Below are positions 20,656-32,249 of a stretch of DNA of 64,000 nucleotides, one piece after another; positions within the stretch are counted from its first letter, which is position 1, and every line of letters starts with the position of its first letter. A program made the translations under genes and the position numbers. The notes below the pieces were generated by a model, which was not told where the DNA came from, ran no database searches, and saw nothing but the letters and a program-made list of their open reading frames with translations. Source of the DNA: Haemonchus contortus (Eukaryota; Nematoda; Chromadorea; Rhabditida; Trichostrongylidae); NCBI GenBank assembly GCA_000469685.2, contig LS997567.1, positions 29,391,023 to 29,455,022 of the forward strand. Direction: 5' to 3'.

Positions 20656-23560
20656 ATTTATTTTATTTATTGAATACGTAGACAAGTCTACGTGAGGTAA
20701 GCAGCCAAAAACGCATATGAAACCAAGGGGACAAAGGCGCACAATAAAAACGACATAATACCTGTGCGCAGCAGAATAGAACAAAACAAAAAATAAAAGA
20801 ACATCAACAACACAACTCAAAGAAGATGAAAATAAGAGAACTCTGTAAGAATTAGCATAAGAAAACGTGATACTAAGCTGCAGAGGCCAGCCTTTTGAAT
20901 TGGCTAAGAGAGAGAGCAAGCGTATTACGACAAAATAATTTGTTGAAACGATTCAAAGTCCTAATAGGAAAACTATTGAACCTGACCTGAGTTCTAGAAA
21001 TCGGGGTTCTGAGCTTGATACTACCTCTCCTAGAGTTTCCCCTAAGGACCTCGAAGAAGTCTGAAGAGCACAAACTAACCCAAAGATAAACCTTTAAGCC
21101 CTATTTGATCTCTTGTGCCTGCGCCATTGGGGATAAGCTGGTAGCCAACACCACAACAACGCATAAACAGCTTTCTAGTAAAGTTGTTCTGAACACTTTC
21201 AATCAAGTCTTTATCATGTTTTTTATGGGGAGAGAAGACAATTGATCCACTTCCAAGTATTGGACGAATATACGTCTTATAAGCTTTCAATAGCGGACGT
21301 GAATCCTTGGTACGGAGCGCTTTAAATAAGTTATAGATCCTATGATTAGCTCTGGTTATAATGGCTTTATAATGACTGTCAAAACAGAGCTTACTATCGG
21401 ACAAAAATCCAAGATCCTTAACGTTTTTAACACATTGCGTACCGAGTGCATCACATGGTGATGCACGCATATACTTGCCCGCGTGGCCATGTGCATCACA
21501 CGGTGATGCATGAAATTCACACTCAAATTTCTACTTTATTTATGAAGCAATACTAGTCAAAATTTGCAAACATGTTTTGGAACATGCTGAACAAAATACA
21601 TGCTTGGGACTCCAACAGCTGAGAAAATATGGAGCGTCCATACACCATAATATTAATCACGAATCTAACGCTACTAACAAGTTTTGTTGCAACATTTCTT
21701 CTGTACTCTTGTGAACTAATTACAATAGTCATTGTACTCGTACTCAAACTAATACAACCGGACATGTGTGATAGAAATGGAACTCGCAAACGCTCCGATA
21801 ATATTTCGGTAGTTGAACTAGAGACGTAAAGGTGCAGTTATAAAATTGAGAACTCGTAAAAAAATATATAGGCAATGTTTGGATTCCACTATCCTCGGTA
21901 AAAGGTACTACACTTGGTTGAACTATAAGTCGAGGACCAACCAGCGTAAGACTCAATTCACGAATGAGTTCTCCAAAGCTTCCATCTGGAATACTACCAG
22001 AATCGATAACAGAACTTCATTCGACTTAAAGTTGCTGAGTGGAATGAGACGAGGGGACACAAAGTCGATGTGTGGGAAGAAGCGCACCCTTCGCCTGGTC
22101 GGAGCACTCTGAAGTCAAGAAACTTCGGCCGGCTGGAATTATTATGGCGGGATTTAGCGCTAAGTAGATCTAATTAGATTTAGATTTAGCACACACAGTT
22201 GATCAACAAAATATCTCTTAAATCACAGAGTGTTAGACAGATATGTTGTTCTCCACGTGCGAAAACATTATAGAAAAAATCGGATCCCAATAATAGAGAA
22301 TTCACAATGTTAGAAAAAAAGCGTTCCGTGTGGCCAAGTGCATCACATGGTGATGCACGCCGCGAGCCGAAAAAAAATCGCTTGGTCACGCGCGAAGGAA
22401 AATCGCAGAGGGCGCCGGTACGCAACGTCACAGTTAACTCTAGTCACTTCACTGCCATTTATGTGATAGACACCTACTACCTCTTTGCAAAATTTCCTAC
22501 TTGAAGGAACAGTGTTTTATCCGCAGCACGAGGCAGATCCCAGAGATTAGACCATTCAGCCACATGATCAATTGCACATTGTAAAGCAGCAATGTCATCA
22601 ACTGTTCCTATGCTTTTATAAATCCTAATATCGTCTGCGTACACTACGCAGGTAACACCCCAATTTTCAAAAGCCTTGGGCAAATCGAAAGTGTAGAGAA
22701 GGAATAGCAAAGGTGAGAGTACTCCCTCTTGCGGCACACCACTATAGGTGCGGTAAACCGAAGAAAAATCATTGCCAATCCGAACCTGATACTGACGATC
22801 AGCCATGTAGTTATGAATCCATTGCACTACTCTTGGATGAATTCCGACCAAATGGAGTTTATAGACTAACTTATTGAGTGGGACCTTATCAAACGCTTTT
22901 GAAAAATCAAAGTAAATCAGATGAGTCGGCTGCTTTAAATCAAAAGACTTGGTCCAGTCATTGAAACACGACAGTAAAGCTGTTTCTCTAGACTTTCCAC
23001 TACAAAACCATGCTGATTCCGTGGCATAACACGATTTTCTTCAAGGTGTTTACGAAGATGTATTCTTAGAATTTTCTCAAACGTTTTGGCAGAAACCGAC
23101 GTGATACTTATGGAGCGATAGTTTCCCGGGCACGAAAAAGGAGCTTTTCTAGGTATTGGGGTTATAAATTACATTTCCCATCGATTCGGCACTTCACCTC
23201 TAGTGAAGGAAAGATTAAAAAGATATCCCAATGGTAAAGCGATTGCAGGCAAAATCTTCTCAATGAATCCCAAAGGAAGAAAATCCGGTGATAAAGACTT
23301 CGAACTTGGCCAATGACTCAGCAATTCTATGATCTCATCCTTATAGAACCACACAGTGGGCGCCATGCTAGGGAAAATCGGTTCGGGTTTTTCTGAGAAA
23401 GGAGAAAGACACGAGGAATGGGATTTTTGGAATTGTTCCCCAAGAAGATCAGCTTTTTCTTTGTTAGTGTAGATTGTACGACCAGAATCATCAACAAACG
23501 CGGAAATCGATTTCTTTTCCTTAATGCGAGTATTGATGAACATATATAGCTTGGAAGTTA
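20655..23560 (-). mobile_element. CR1-like LINE, copy 2, interrupted
   Basis: Minus strand. The 3' tail is a (TTTA)-type microsatellite at 20654-20680. Read leftward from 23612: a linker with VDDSGRTIYTN, reverse transcriptase with YSGVPQEGVLSPLLF and VVYADDIRIYKS (near 22640), then after an inserted element the connection region with VKDLGFLSDSK and YIRPILGSGS, ending near 20873. Frames are broken near 23160, 22850, 22480 and 21075. The 5' end is truncated at about 23555 against a Helitron terminus. The protein would copy LINE RNA; this copy is dead. Confidence 0.8.
21435..22428. mobile_element. 994-bp non-autonomous DNA element, 4-bp target duplication
   Basis: It lies inside the LINE reverse transcriptase. 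Ends are TTGCGTACCG at 21435 and CGGTACGCAA (22416-22425) plus CGT, forming inverted repeats. CACA flanks both sides (21431-21434 and 22429-22432). Removing the element and one CACA restores the LINE reading as VNCVKNVKDLG, which supports exact boundaries. Internally the palindrome GCATCACATGGTGATGC (or a one-base variant) occurs at about 21447, 21492 and 22339. Two open frames (21629-21829, 21846-22112) encode nothing I recognise and no transposase. A 4-bp duplication suggests a cut-and-paste superfamily; which one is undetermined. Confidence 0.7.
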
Positions 23561-23578
23561 GCGCTTTATATAGAAGGA

Positions 23579-25324
23579 CGAGTTGGACTATGCACACTAA
23601 CGCGTGCACCATGCCATGCCCACCACCGCTTACCTACGACTTGTTAGAGGACCAATAAAAACAGTATCGGTTGACTTCCCTTTTCATAACCGTTTCCCCC
23701 ATTACGTGATATTCCCCAAGTTGAACGATCTGATGCCGCTTTGTGGGTATTGATCACTTAACACTAAGAGGTAATCGTCAAATTGTTTCCATTCTAACCT
23801 CCTCTTGTTCCTCGGGTTTGACTGCCCTTCGTCGTGGGGGGCGAGTTGTGACTTTCAGTCTGTGACGTCATAAATAGACAGGACATTAATCGACGGGCCA
23901 ATATACAGGGTGGGCCAAAATTATGACAAGGCAGACATCAGATCCCCGAAAACGAATAGAAAGCTAAAAAAGCAAACCAATTTCATGAAAGTGTCTATCA
24001 CTAATCTCTTATCAAAATAGTACATTGATACTGGGATCAGTTGCTTCCTGCTTTCACCCAACCCCGAGACGCCGATGGATGGCATTGACGGTGGCACGCG
24101 GCTAAGGTCGTCGAGTTGAACCCGACTTTTTGCAAGGCATTTTCGAGATTATTTCAGTTCTTCTTTGGGCTGACGGATGCTTTCATCTCGAAGGCTGACC
24201 ACTCTGAGACGGTCATGGGATTCAGGTCAAGGCTCCAGAGTGGTCACTGACCGAAAGTTATCAAGTCATTGAACGCCTTTTACGGAATTTCTAGACAATT
24301 TCTGATCTCCACTCAGGAGTATTATCTTGACAGTATGTCCGGTTTGAATCGCTAAAACGTCCTACTGCGCACGAAGAGATCGAACAGGTCTCCAAATCAA
24401 CTTTCACTCCTTATTTTACAAAAATAATCGGTGCTTTTGCCTTGGCGGTGACGCTCGCAAAGGATATCACAGAAAGTGAGCAAGCCTGGCGCTGCATCAC
24501 TTCCATTTCTTTCAGCTTTATTAAAATCTTGTAGCCCTGCTTATTGGGCACCTTTTTCACTGCGGATATCTTTCCGCCGGTGAACAGGAATCCCGTACGA
24601 CAATTTTTTGTATGCGGCGGGGCAGCTTTGGTGAGCCAGCATTTCTCTTCTTTTTAGTCTGCTCACTGGGGAAATCACTTTCTGATCGCATAAAGGCCTT
24701 ATCGTGCAGATGATGCATCACGATTTTGCGCAGAAAACTTCATGAGATATCCATTCATTCAGTCATTTTGGGCTCAGAATGAATTTCGCTGCTAAGCAGA
24801 CCTTCGCCCTGCTTCCTTAAAACTCCCACTAATATAACCGCAGGCCTTTTAGGATTACCACTCCCATCTGCAGTTGTTACTAACTCTCGAAAGCGTCTTA
24901 TAATCGAATGTACCGCCTGCCTTGCTTCGCTAAGTCGTCTGTAGATGCACCGTGCCAAAAGTGCTTGTAAATGCAAAGAGAGTGAAGTGATTCACGGGGT
25001 AATTACGCTCACATTAATTGCAAAATCTATCAAATGTTTAGTATCATCAGAAAGGCAATAATCTAATCTATCTTTTGAAATAGAAGAAAGCGAACGAGTT
25101 GTCATGACCTCAGAAAAAATTCGTTATGAGCGTCAGCGCGCGCTGTAATCATAATTTTGGCCCACCCTGTAAAGAGCATCGGTTGACTTCCCATTTCATA
25201 ACTGTTTTTTCACCGCGTTCGCGTGACGTCCACGCTCTTGATCGTGTCTACGTGACTTTTGGGTGGACACACAAACGGGCATACAAACAGACACACAAAG
25301 TTAGCGCTTTATATATAGAAAGGA
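23579..25324 (-). mobile_element. Helitron (non-autonomous), split by a mariner-like element
   Basis: The minus-strand 5' terminus is TCCTTTCTATATATAAAGCG starting at 25324, with host A at 25325. The 3' terminus is a CACGCGTTAGTGTG hairpin, then CATAGTCCAACTCG ending at 23579 (CTCG replacing CTGG). Without the insert at 23906-25169 the element is about 480 bases. A further 5' terminus of the family (TCCTTCTATATAAAGCG) starts immediately beyond the 3' end at 23578. Confidence 0.6.
23906..25169 (-). mobile_element. Degenerate Tc1/mariner-type element
   Basis: Inverted ends CAGGGTGGGCCAAAATTATG (23906) and its complement (to 25169), flanked by TA at 23904-23905 and 25170-25171. Inside, the minus strand shows a transposase in ruins: a helix-turn-helix-like part with RRLSEARQAVHSIIRRFREL (24755-24976) and, near 24180-24240, residues equivalent to the catalytic-domain motif DLNPM plus WSAFE. 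Many stops and shifts lie between. The flanks join as sequence matching the related Helitron at about 23650, supporting the insertion call. Confidence 0.8.
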
Positions 25325-25523
25325 TAGATCGATTTTAGTTAGTCGTACATAAGTTTCTACCATCAGAAAATTTCCACGAATGCACTGAGGTGGGGAATCC
25401 TGCCAACTCTTGTACGATCGCATGACATGGCTTCCTTTTCTGAGAATAACAATCACTAAGAAAAGAACTACATATGACAATTTTTTGTGATAATTCCTGC
25501 TGTTAATAGAAACGAAAATTCAG

Positions 25524-25716
25524 GACAAGCACTCGGCTCTTGCAGTAATCCGTTTCGTTTCTGTTTACTGTGACCCAAGGTATTGTTTTTCAGTCGATTA
25601 TTTCCTAATTCCCATTTCTATTCTACAGTTATTTCTTACTTTTCCCTTCTATTCATTTCGTTTATGAATTCAGGGAAAATCCTTTAGAGCTGCAGTTGAA
25701 ATCTCCCCGACGTTAA
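25524..25716 (+). CDS. Hypothetical two-exon coding fragment (3' end of a gene?)
   Basis: Exon 1 (25524-25579) follows GAAAATTCAG and ends CCCAAG before GTATTG; it reads DKHSALAVIRFVSVYCDP. After a 94-base intron, an acceptor GAATTCAG at 25673 opens exon 2; phases join to give ...RENPLELQLKSPRR and a TAA at 25714-25716. An alternative frame of exon 2 (25674-25814) is open for 46 codons, so the choice is uncertain. No domain recognised and no upstream exon found between here and the Helitron end at 25324. Confidence 0.3.
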
Positions 25717-25816
25717 AAATTCACGTCCGGGAGGCTTTAACTGCATCACTAAAGGCTTACGATAAATGCCGTATAGACAAAATGACACGAAGCGTCGAGA
25801 CTGCTAGGAATTAAGC

Positions 25817-28258
25817 AATGGCTTCCTTAATTTTTCGTTTCAATTTAGAAATGATATTAATATGTATAACTAGGGTAGAATTAAGACTACCTACGTCGTA
25901 TGAAGGCGATAGCGCCGAAACGTAAGTTTATAAGAGCTCGTTCATCATCTTGGTGGCAGGTTTGTAAAGAAAAGTCTTATAGAATTAAAACAGTTGAAAA
26001 AAAGTGTCGAGATTCAGGGTCAAACCCCGAATACCCTGGACACGGTTCAAAATCAGACTTCTCCTTTTTCCCTTCGGTGTAACAAATGCAACCATTCCAT
26101 TGGTCATCGTTATTTTTTTATCCTTGAAACTTTTTCATTCTTTTCAAGTGTCGTGGTAGGCTCAATCAATGGAATTAAGCATTGCCGTTTATCTTATGAC
26201 AGCAGTCACCTTTAATGAGCCACAATTTTCCAACCGTGCAGATAAGTGGAAGACACAAAGCGCAAGCATAACACTTGGAGAATGTTTTGCGATAAAGGGC
26301 AGGTCTTTAAAACTATAATTCTCAAGATTTTAGGAAGGTTGGGACAACCTCTAAGTAATCAAGGATGTCTTGGACGCCGTTTGTCTTAAAAAGGTTTATG
26401 ATACCCATGGTAACTCTGTGATGGATGCGATGGACTGCACTAACTGCCATCGAAAGTTCCCCTTCACTGAGTGTTCCGCGTGCTTTGCTGAAAATTATTC
26501 ATTAGTTATATGTGCATTACAGAAAGCAAGAAGTGGTTTTCGAACGGCCATTGCTAGTGAAGTGGTTATATTATAATTTACTGATCAGCACAGTAATGGC
26601 CTTACAACTTCCATTTTTGTGAGTTATATATCTAGCGCTTTCGAGAAGTGTGAGCATTTTGAAAGGAAGCGCTTGTGGTTTGTTGTCGCCATCTCTGCCC
26701 GGATTATTGGTCAGCTAGTTTTTGACAGCGGCGCTTTTCGCAGTTGTGCATCCAACATCATCCACATTTATGGCGTGATGTGAGGACGACGGATAAGAAA
26801 TTAGATCGCATTGAATACAGCCACCAACGGAAAACAAAACACCGAATCACCCTCGGCTTCGTTTCCCCGCAACCTCCTTTCAACAATTCTTTTAAGAACA
26901 ATCTGGCGTGCAAGCATGCATGGGAATAATAAGCTTCAGTCACGCGACGTCTAGATGACAATGGCCTTCATTGTCGCAACCAGGACTATCGTGGGTTTTC
27001 CGTTTTCACATGCCTTGGAACCAGCAGTATCTCCATTCCCAATTTGTAAGTTCGTTTTTATGAGCAACTATTCAGCACCGCCTCACATCCGAATCTGGTC
27101 ATGAATACATAGATCAATTAGGAGTAACCTCATTGCCGCTGAAAAGCACCACCAATTGCTACTTGCCGCTTCGTAAAGTCGCTTGCAGCATACGTTTAAC
27201 ACCAGAACGTTTCCTACCTGTTGCTTTATCATTTGACTTCACTTATGCACAAGCCTAATTCTTCCACCTAAAAGGGTTAGTCACTGGAGGACCTGGAGAT
27301 CCCGCAATGCATTCAGTCGAACCCCATTCAAGATCTTCGGGAAGTCACCTGAATCGCATATAAATTGATCTGAATGATGCAAACCCCCTCTGCTAAATTG
27401 ACTGAGGAACCGCATCTACGGTACAAGCAGATGAAAAGTTGCCTCCATAAATTTGGATCACAATAGTGTGCGTGTATGTGACGCTTTTGCATAATTATTA
27501 CATGAGGAGATCACTCCTAGCTTCTTTTCATCTGACTTTTATGATCGCCTATAATTCCATCAACACCTTCAACTCTTTTTATGCCTTTCTTGCCTCAGCC
27601 ACTCGAATAAAACTTCCCATTGGCTTTTTTTGTAGAATTGGTTATCTGAAGTAAAATGGTCCTAAAAGCATGAGAACATACATCGCACTACCATCGTGAT
27701 CTGAACAGTTCAGCGCAACATCTGACCAAATCTCCCCTGATTTGCCTGTAGTCTCCCTACCAATGCAGGGGTAAATACGATGTGGCTCACTGCGAAAACT
27801 TGCAGACCATCACGATTCGGCAGCCTATCTATATATTTCCATTACCGATTTCATGAACGAAACTCCTAAAAGTTGTTAAGCATTCAATGAAAGGCTCTAT
27901 TAGTATTTGAGTGTCACTGGTCCATCTCAAGAAGAAATTGCTCCTGTTACTGCTAGACAGACTGGAGCCATGCCCTCCCTTGACAATTAAGTCCTTTAGT
28001 TACTGCACAAAGTTCGAATTTCTTGCCGTCACTCACACCTTTCTCACGTTCCATGCCCCTCTTCCCAACTCGATCTGCTCGGCTGTCCTATTTATTCTGA
28101 CTCTAAAAATTTTTCTCCACACAATGTGTGAATGCAGCAAATGTCAATGAGTGCTTATTTTCTCTGAACGCATTGAATGCATTGTTAAGTCGCATAATGA
28201 CATATGTACTTCTCAATATTATCTTTCATAGAACTACTTTTTTGCCTCTATTTCAGGA
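25817..28258. other. Unassigned intergenic sequence
   Basis: About 2.4 kb of A/T-rich sequence. Short open frames (26370-26576, 26744-26929, 27466-27654, 27911-28150) have no good splice context and no recognisable domain. The words GATAGCGCCGAAACGTAAG at 25904 resemble sequence I associate with repeats, so I do not call a gene there. Confidence 0.5.
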
Positions 28259-28317
28259 GAACAGTATTACATATGACATGTGCGATTGGAAACTAGTTAG
28301 TTATATTAATGATTAGA

Positions 28318-28548
28318 TTACAGGTATGACAGATATCCTGAGTTCGCCAACAATAAAATCGGGTAATGTATTGGCACTTCTTGACACTCTGTACGCATCA
28401 GGATTCGCTTCAGCGTCTCCAAGCACTCCAATGCTTGAAGGTAATCTCGAACGTTGCAGTTGTAGACGTAAGTCTGAGCAGAAGTCTTAGCCATAACTAG
28501 AAATGGGAGTCGCTGCAGCGAACGCGACAGCAATATCGTTTCGTACAC
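28318..28548 (-). CDS. Hypothetical terminal exon, minus strand
   Basis: Seventy-six open codons read leftward from 28548 to a TAA-type stop at 28318. They follow TTTTACCTACAAG (acceptor-like, 28552-28564) and have natural composition with helices (DYLQALECLETLKRIL). A candidate upstream exon lies at about 28580-28650, but phases do not join cleanly and that intron would be only 36 bases, so the model is incomplete. A plus-strand alternative, TCTATTTCAG then ENSITYDMCDW to a stop at 28316, also exists. Family unknown. Confidence 0.3.
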   Translation of the reverse strand: MYETILLSRSLQRLPFLVMAKTSAQTYVYNCNVRDYLQALECLETLKRILMRTECQEVPIHYPILLLANSGYLSYL

Positions 28549-28923
28549 ATCTTGTAGGTAAAATTAATAGGTTATACATCAGATACCTCAGGCCATTGGA
28601 AGAGTCAATTGTGAAGTTCACAACTTCAAGCGAAAACTCAGAATAAAAGCAAACCTTCAAAATGAAGACTCTTAGGAGTATGTAGAGTAAGCACAAGCTT
28701 TCTATTCAATGATGCAAATATCAGGAATATAACGCCGTTTTTCAAGTGACACAGTGAATCTTTCACTCAGAATCGTCCTCTTTTATTCTAGGCACATTAC
28801 CTGTCTGCTTGATCTGAGGACAAACTGATACATTTACGACGTTAGATCTGATGGCGATCTACTATTCAGTGTTTTGAATCGATTCGCAATTATTTTGATA
28901 CAACATGAATTGAGATCAAGAGC

Positions 28924-29422
28924 GTGGCATATCCTGACCTGGCCCATTGTCGAGTGCTCCAGTATTTGCGAACACCTGCAGGAAAACCCTTTACATTTAG
29001 ATGGATTGCTCGACAAGTAAGTCAACTTGCTTCAGGGAGGACAATGCACACCCTCTATGCTGTGTCGTTTATTGTTTATGTGTCAAACTGCATGTGTGAT
29101 TGGTTTCATGTGTGGGCAACACTACGGGTTCGTTTGTTTCGTAAACTACATAATTCGTAAACTATATGTTATTAATGTAGAACACTTATGGGCCACAAGG
29201 AAATGTCCGTGCTACTCGCGTTGTCAACTTTGCATTCACTTTTTTTACGTGGTACTGCTATGTTTGCAGGGAATGGTGACTTCTTTCCCTTTGGAGAACT
29301 GGCTTGTTATCTCCTTGGTGGTGACAGTTGTGGCCGGATCAATGTTAACCTGGTTATTACTGGTCAGCTTTTTATCCCATGCAAAAATTCCTTTTCTTTA
29401 TTTATTTGTTTATCCTTCTTAA
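28924..29422 (+). CDS. Hypothetical two-exon gene fragment with membrane segment
   Basis: Exon 1 (about 28913-29016) reads ...LAHCRVLQYLRTPAG and FTFRWIARQ, and ends CAA before GTAAGT, a strong donor at 29017. The intron (253 bases) ends TATGTTTGCAG at 29269. Exon 2 (29270-29422) joins in phase 0 and encodes one hydrophobic, membrane-helix-like stretch (WLVISLVVTVVAG) and a stop at 29420-29422. The last ~5 codons coincide with a TTTGTTTATCCTTCTTAA word that recurs at 29473-29490 as a Helitron end, so the true C-terminus may have been altered by insertion. Family unknown. Confidence 0.35.
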
Positions 29423-29478
29423 GCGGACCCCGCCTACAAGCGGGACAAACGCTGAAGAATAAGAAGAAGATTTGTTTA

Positions 29479-30079
29479 TCCTTCTTAATATAAAGCGCTT
29501 CGCCTGTCGTCTGTCGCCTGTCTGTCTGCCGTTCTGTCTGTGAGGAAGTTCCTTAGTTCCTTTAGATCTGGCTGGAGAGACCGGGTCAAACGTGCGATGG
29601 GTGGGCCATGTCCCGAAATGTATAAGGCACACATCAGCTTGGCGGAGCCCCACCCACAGTGGGTGTGGCGTGCATCGAAATGTGCTGTATTGAGGAGCAC
29701 GATTTCAAATTCAGTCACAAGACGGCTTCAAAACTGGGGCTCAAAGGTGGCTAGAGGTGTGCTTTGGTACGTCAGATTCAACTAGGGATACCCACCCCCA
29801 ATAGGCGTGACATTCTCCAAAAATGCAATGCTTTATGAAAACATTTTAGAAAATCATAACTCCTGTCCCCGTGGCTAGAAAGTTCAAAGTTGGAAGGAGT
29901 ATAGGCGGCGGGATGGGAACACTTATAGTTGGTGGCAGACCAAACTTCGCCCACAGGAAGCGGGGTTCGCGCGGAAACTCATAAATACGATAAAGGTCTA
30001 TAATGAAAATCAGCTCATGTGGCTCCGTCCCTCATGGCCAGAGCCCCAAGCGCACGCGATAGCGTGCGTGGCCCCCTGG
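29479..30079 (+). mobile_element. Non-autonomous Helitron, 601 bp
   Basis: 5' terminus TCCTTCTTAATATAAAGCGC after host A (29478). The 3' end has hairpin CGCACGC-GATA-GCGTGCG followed by TGGCCCCCTGG, then host T (30080). Insertion between A and T, a 3' hairpin and a CTRR end are Helitron hallmarks. Internal sequence includes CTGTCTGTCTGCC repeats beside the 5' end and GC-box sequence (GGGTGGGCCA, CGCCCACAGG). No Rep/helicase frame. Confidence 0.75.
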
Positions 30080-30793
30080 TTTATTTATACACTTACAGAG
30101 TGCTTTAAAATGTTAGTGACCTTGCATTAAACCTAAATTTGTAATTCTTATATCACATCAATGGAGCTTGAAAGGTTATGCAGCGTTTTACCGAGCCTAC
30201 TACCCCTCCGGAATTGGTTGATTGGTACCAGGCTCGCCTGGGAGAATAGAAGACTTGTACTGAGACTCAGAGGCGTGTACATCGGCTGGCCAGTACAACT
30301 CATCGTGAAGGCCACGTACTCATTCACAGAAGCACTATTATAATTTATGGAATTTGAAGCCGAGGGCCGCATCCCCGAAACAGGATATATTGCCGCCAAG
30401 GGCTTCCTCCTTTGATCCTTTGACATAATCATCTGTAGTTCTCGAATACTTGAGGCGATGCACGAGCGCTTGTGTATCTATATGTTACTGATATCTGTCA
30501 TTATCGGGAGTAGATAGCAATCGAATGATCACTGCTACGCAATAAGCAAAGCTGGTCTGGCGCCCAGTGCGCACTATTCTTGCATGATCCTTGGATGGAT
30601 TATTATCCGCCTAAGTTGGGGAAGCCTTCCATTCCTTCATAATTCGTTGATTGGTACGCTAGCGCTATCATTGTATACCACCACCGTTCATCTCCCATGG
30701 AGTCATTAAGCGAATTATCTGATGTATCAGAATGAGATAGTTCTCTCTAGATTGACACGCTATTGTCGCTTTAAGGGTATCCGCTAGATATAA
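30080..30793. other. Unassigned sequence
   Basis: About 700 bases. Open frames in both directions at 30148-30432 lack splice or domain support. A TAGTTCTCTCTAGATTG word near 30740 recurs (inverted) in the palindrome arms near 16530, so part is interspersed repeat. Confidence 0.4.
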
Positions 30794-31363
30794 TAGGTTG
30801 ATGCATAATTACTGCGGATTTTTTTGCGGCTTCTTTTCTATCGATACAATTTGAACATTGAATTCGGGACTCAATAGAAATAATCTTCTTACTTTCCCCA
30901 ACAGAAATATGTCCAGAAATCCTCAGATACGCCACATTATGCCTTATTACTTCGGGGAAGGATGGAAGCTGGCACAGTCATAACGTGATCTCAACGAACT
31001 ACTCGGTGATGGAACCGTTAGCCAAAGCCGAATAAGGATTGAGATCTGCTTTCACCGCCCTATCCACCAACAAAAACTCTTATAGATTATCACGTCAATC
31101 GTCCGTTGAAAAATCGGCTGACGAACAGAACGTTCGACGAAATGGATGGCTTGATGGCCGATATCAAGGCGTGGATCGCCTCCAAGAATCAAAATTTCTT
31201 CGCCTGGGGATTTCGACTGCCTTGCAAATGAGAAGCAATGCTTGACTTAGATGGTGGACATGTTCCAGATAAATTATTTGAACACATCTTGGTTAAATAT
31301 TTCTACAGTTTCTTTAAGCAACATTTGCTGAAAAAAAATCCGCAATAATTATGTATCAACCTA
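30794..31363 (+). mobile_element. Deleted mariner element, 570 bp
   Basis: Inverted ends GGTTGATGCATAATTACTGC (30796) and GCAATAATTATGTATCAACC (to 31361) with TA on both sides. The end sequence is the classic mariner AGGTTGRTGCA type. Inside, about 31137-31330 reads MADIKAWIASKNQNFFAWG and later LVKYFYSFFKQHL, resembling the C-terminal part of a mariner transposase; the rest is deleted. Non-autonomous remnant. Confidence 0.8.
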
Positions 31364-31479
31364 ATAATGTGTTTCATTTGAGCAGAATCAATAGTGGTCA
31401 ATCATAGAACTGTCCACCTCAGTGCATTCACATTCCAGCATAAAACTACTTTTATTTTAGCTGCCCCTAATCATTTTCA

Positions 31480-32090
31480 CAGCATTCTAAAAGTTTTCGA
31501 AGAGAATAATGGATTTGCAATCCTGGCCCCTCCCACCCCTGTGTAATCTTTGCTCGAGTCAAGGATTTCACCACATCCCCTCTATAAACTTTGATCACTT
31601 TTTCCCTGCATCCTAGAACGTTTCTTAAAAGAGTTGTGGATTTTTAATCGAAGCCCCGCCTTTTTTAGTACAAACCCCGTACACTTATGAGGGTTGACCA
31701 CATTCCTTCTATTAGATCTAACCACTTTTTCCCACGTACAAGTACGTTCCTGAACAATGCTGTAAAATTTTAATTTGAGCCCCGCCCTCTTTGGTGCAAC
31801 CTCGCCCACTTATGGGAGTTGACCACATTCCTTCCATTACACCGACTCTCTCTTTTCCGGCGTACTAGAAGCGTTTTGAACAGAATTATACTTGTTCTCG
31901 AGAAGTAGCCTGCATTCCAACGCACGCCCCACCCCCTTAGGGGCGGAGTCCACTGAGCTAACATGTGCTCTGTTGGTCTTGCCTTGTGTTCAACCCTTTA
32001 CAAAACTGACCCGACCTCTCCAGGCCTTGCTTTAGGTAGCATCGAATTTCGTGACAATCAAACAGACACCCCTGAAACTTACTATACAGT
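31480..32090. repeat. GC-box minisatellite (type 2) and Helitron-like flank
   Basis: Four units of ~115 bases with cores such as GAGCCCCGCCCTCTTTGGTGC and TTGACCACATTCCTTC, followed by a stretch (31920-32060) shared with 20085-20200 (GTGCTCTGTTG...CTCCAGG...ATCGAATTT). A terminal region like the other Helitrons is expected near 32090, but I cannot place it. Confidence 0.65.
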
Positions 32091-32249
32091 CACATAAAAC
32101 AAGATCTGTAGACATCTTAGGCAGTTGATCTCTTCTTTTGAATTTTTATGCTAGAAATCACCGCGACGAACGGCACTGGTTTTGGTAATTTTATATCTGC
32201 TGTAGTAGCCATGACGTTGCATCACATCTGATCGTTTTATCGCTGTAGA

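Noticed and set aside
25900..26082. First exon MKAIAPK with GTAAGT donor
   Set aside because: The word GCGATAGCGCCGAAACG looks repeat-associated, and no downstream exon could be joined.
28487..28696. Upstream exon of the 28.3-kb minus-strand frame
   Set aside because: The implied intron is only 36 bases, and the phase does not lead into the better downstream frame.
29406..29490. A miniature 67-bp Helitron between two TTTGTTTATCCTTCTTAA words
   Set aside because: It has a small hairpin but no CTRR end; more likely a duplication at the edge of the 29479 Helitron.
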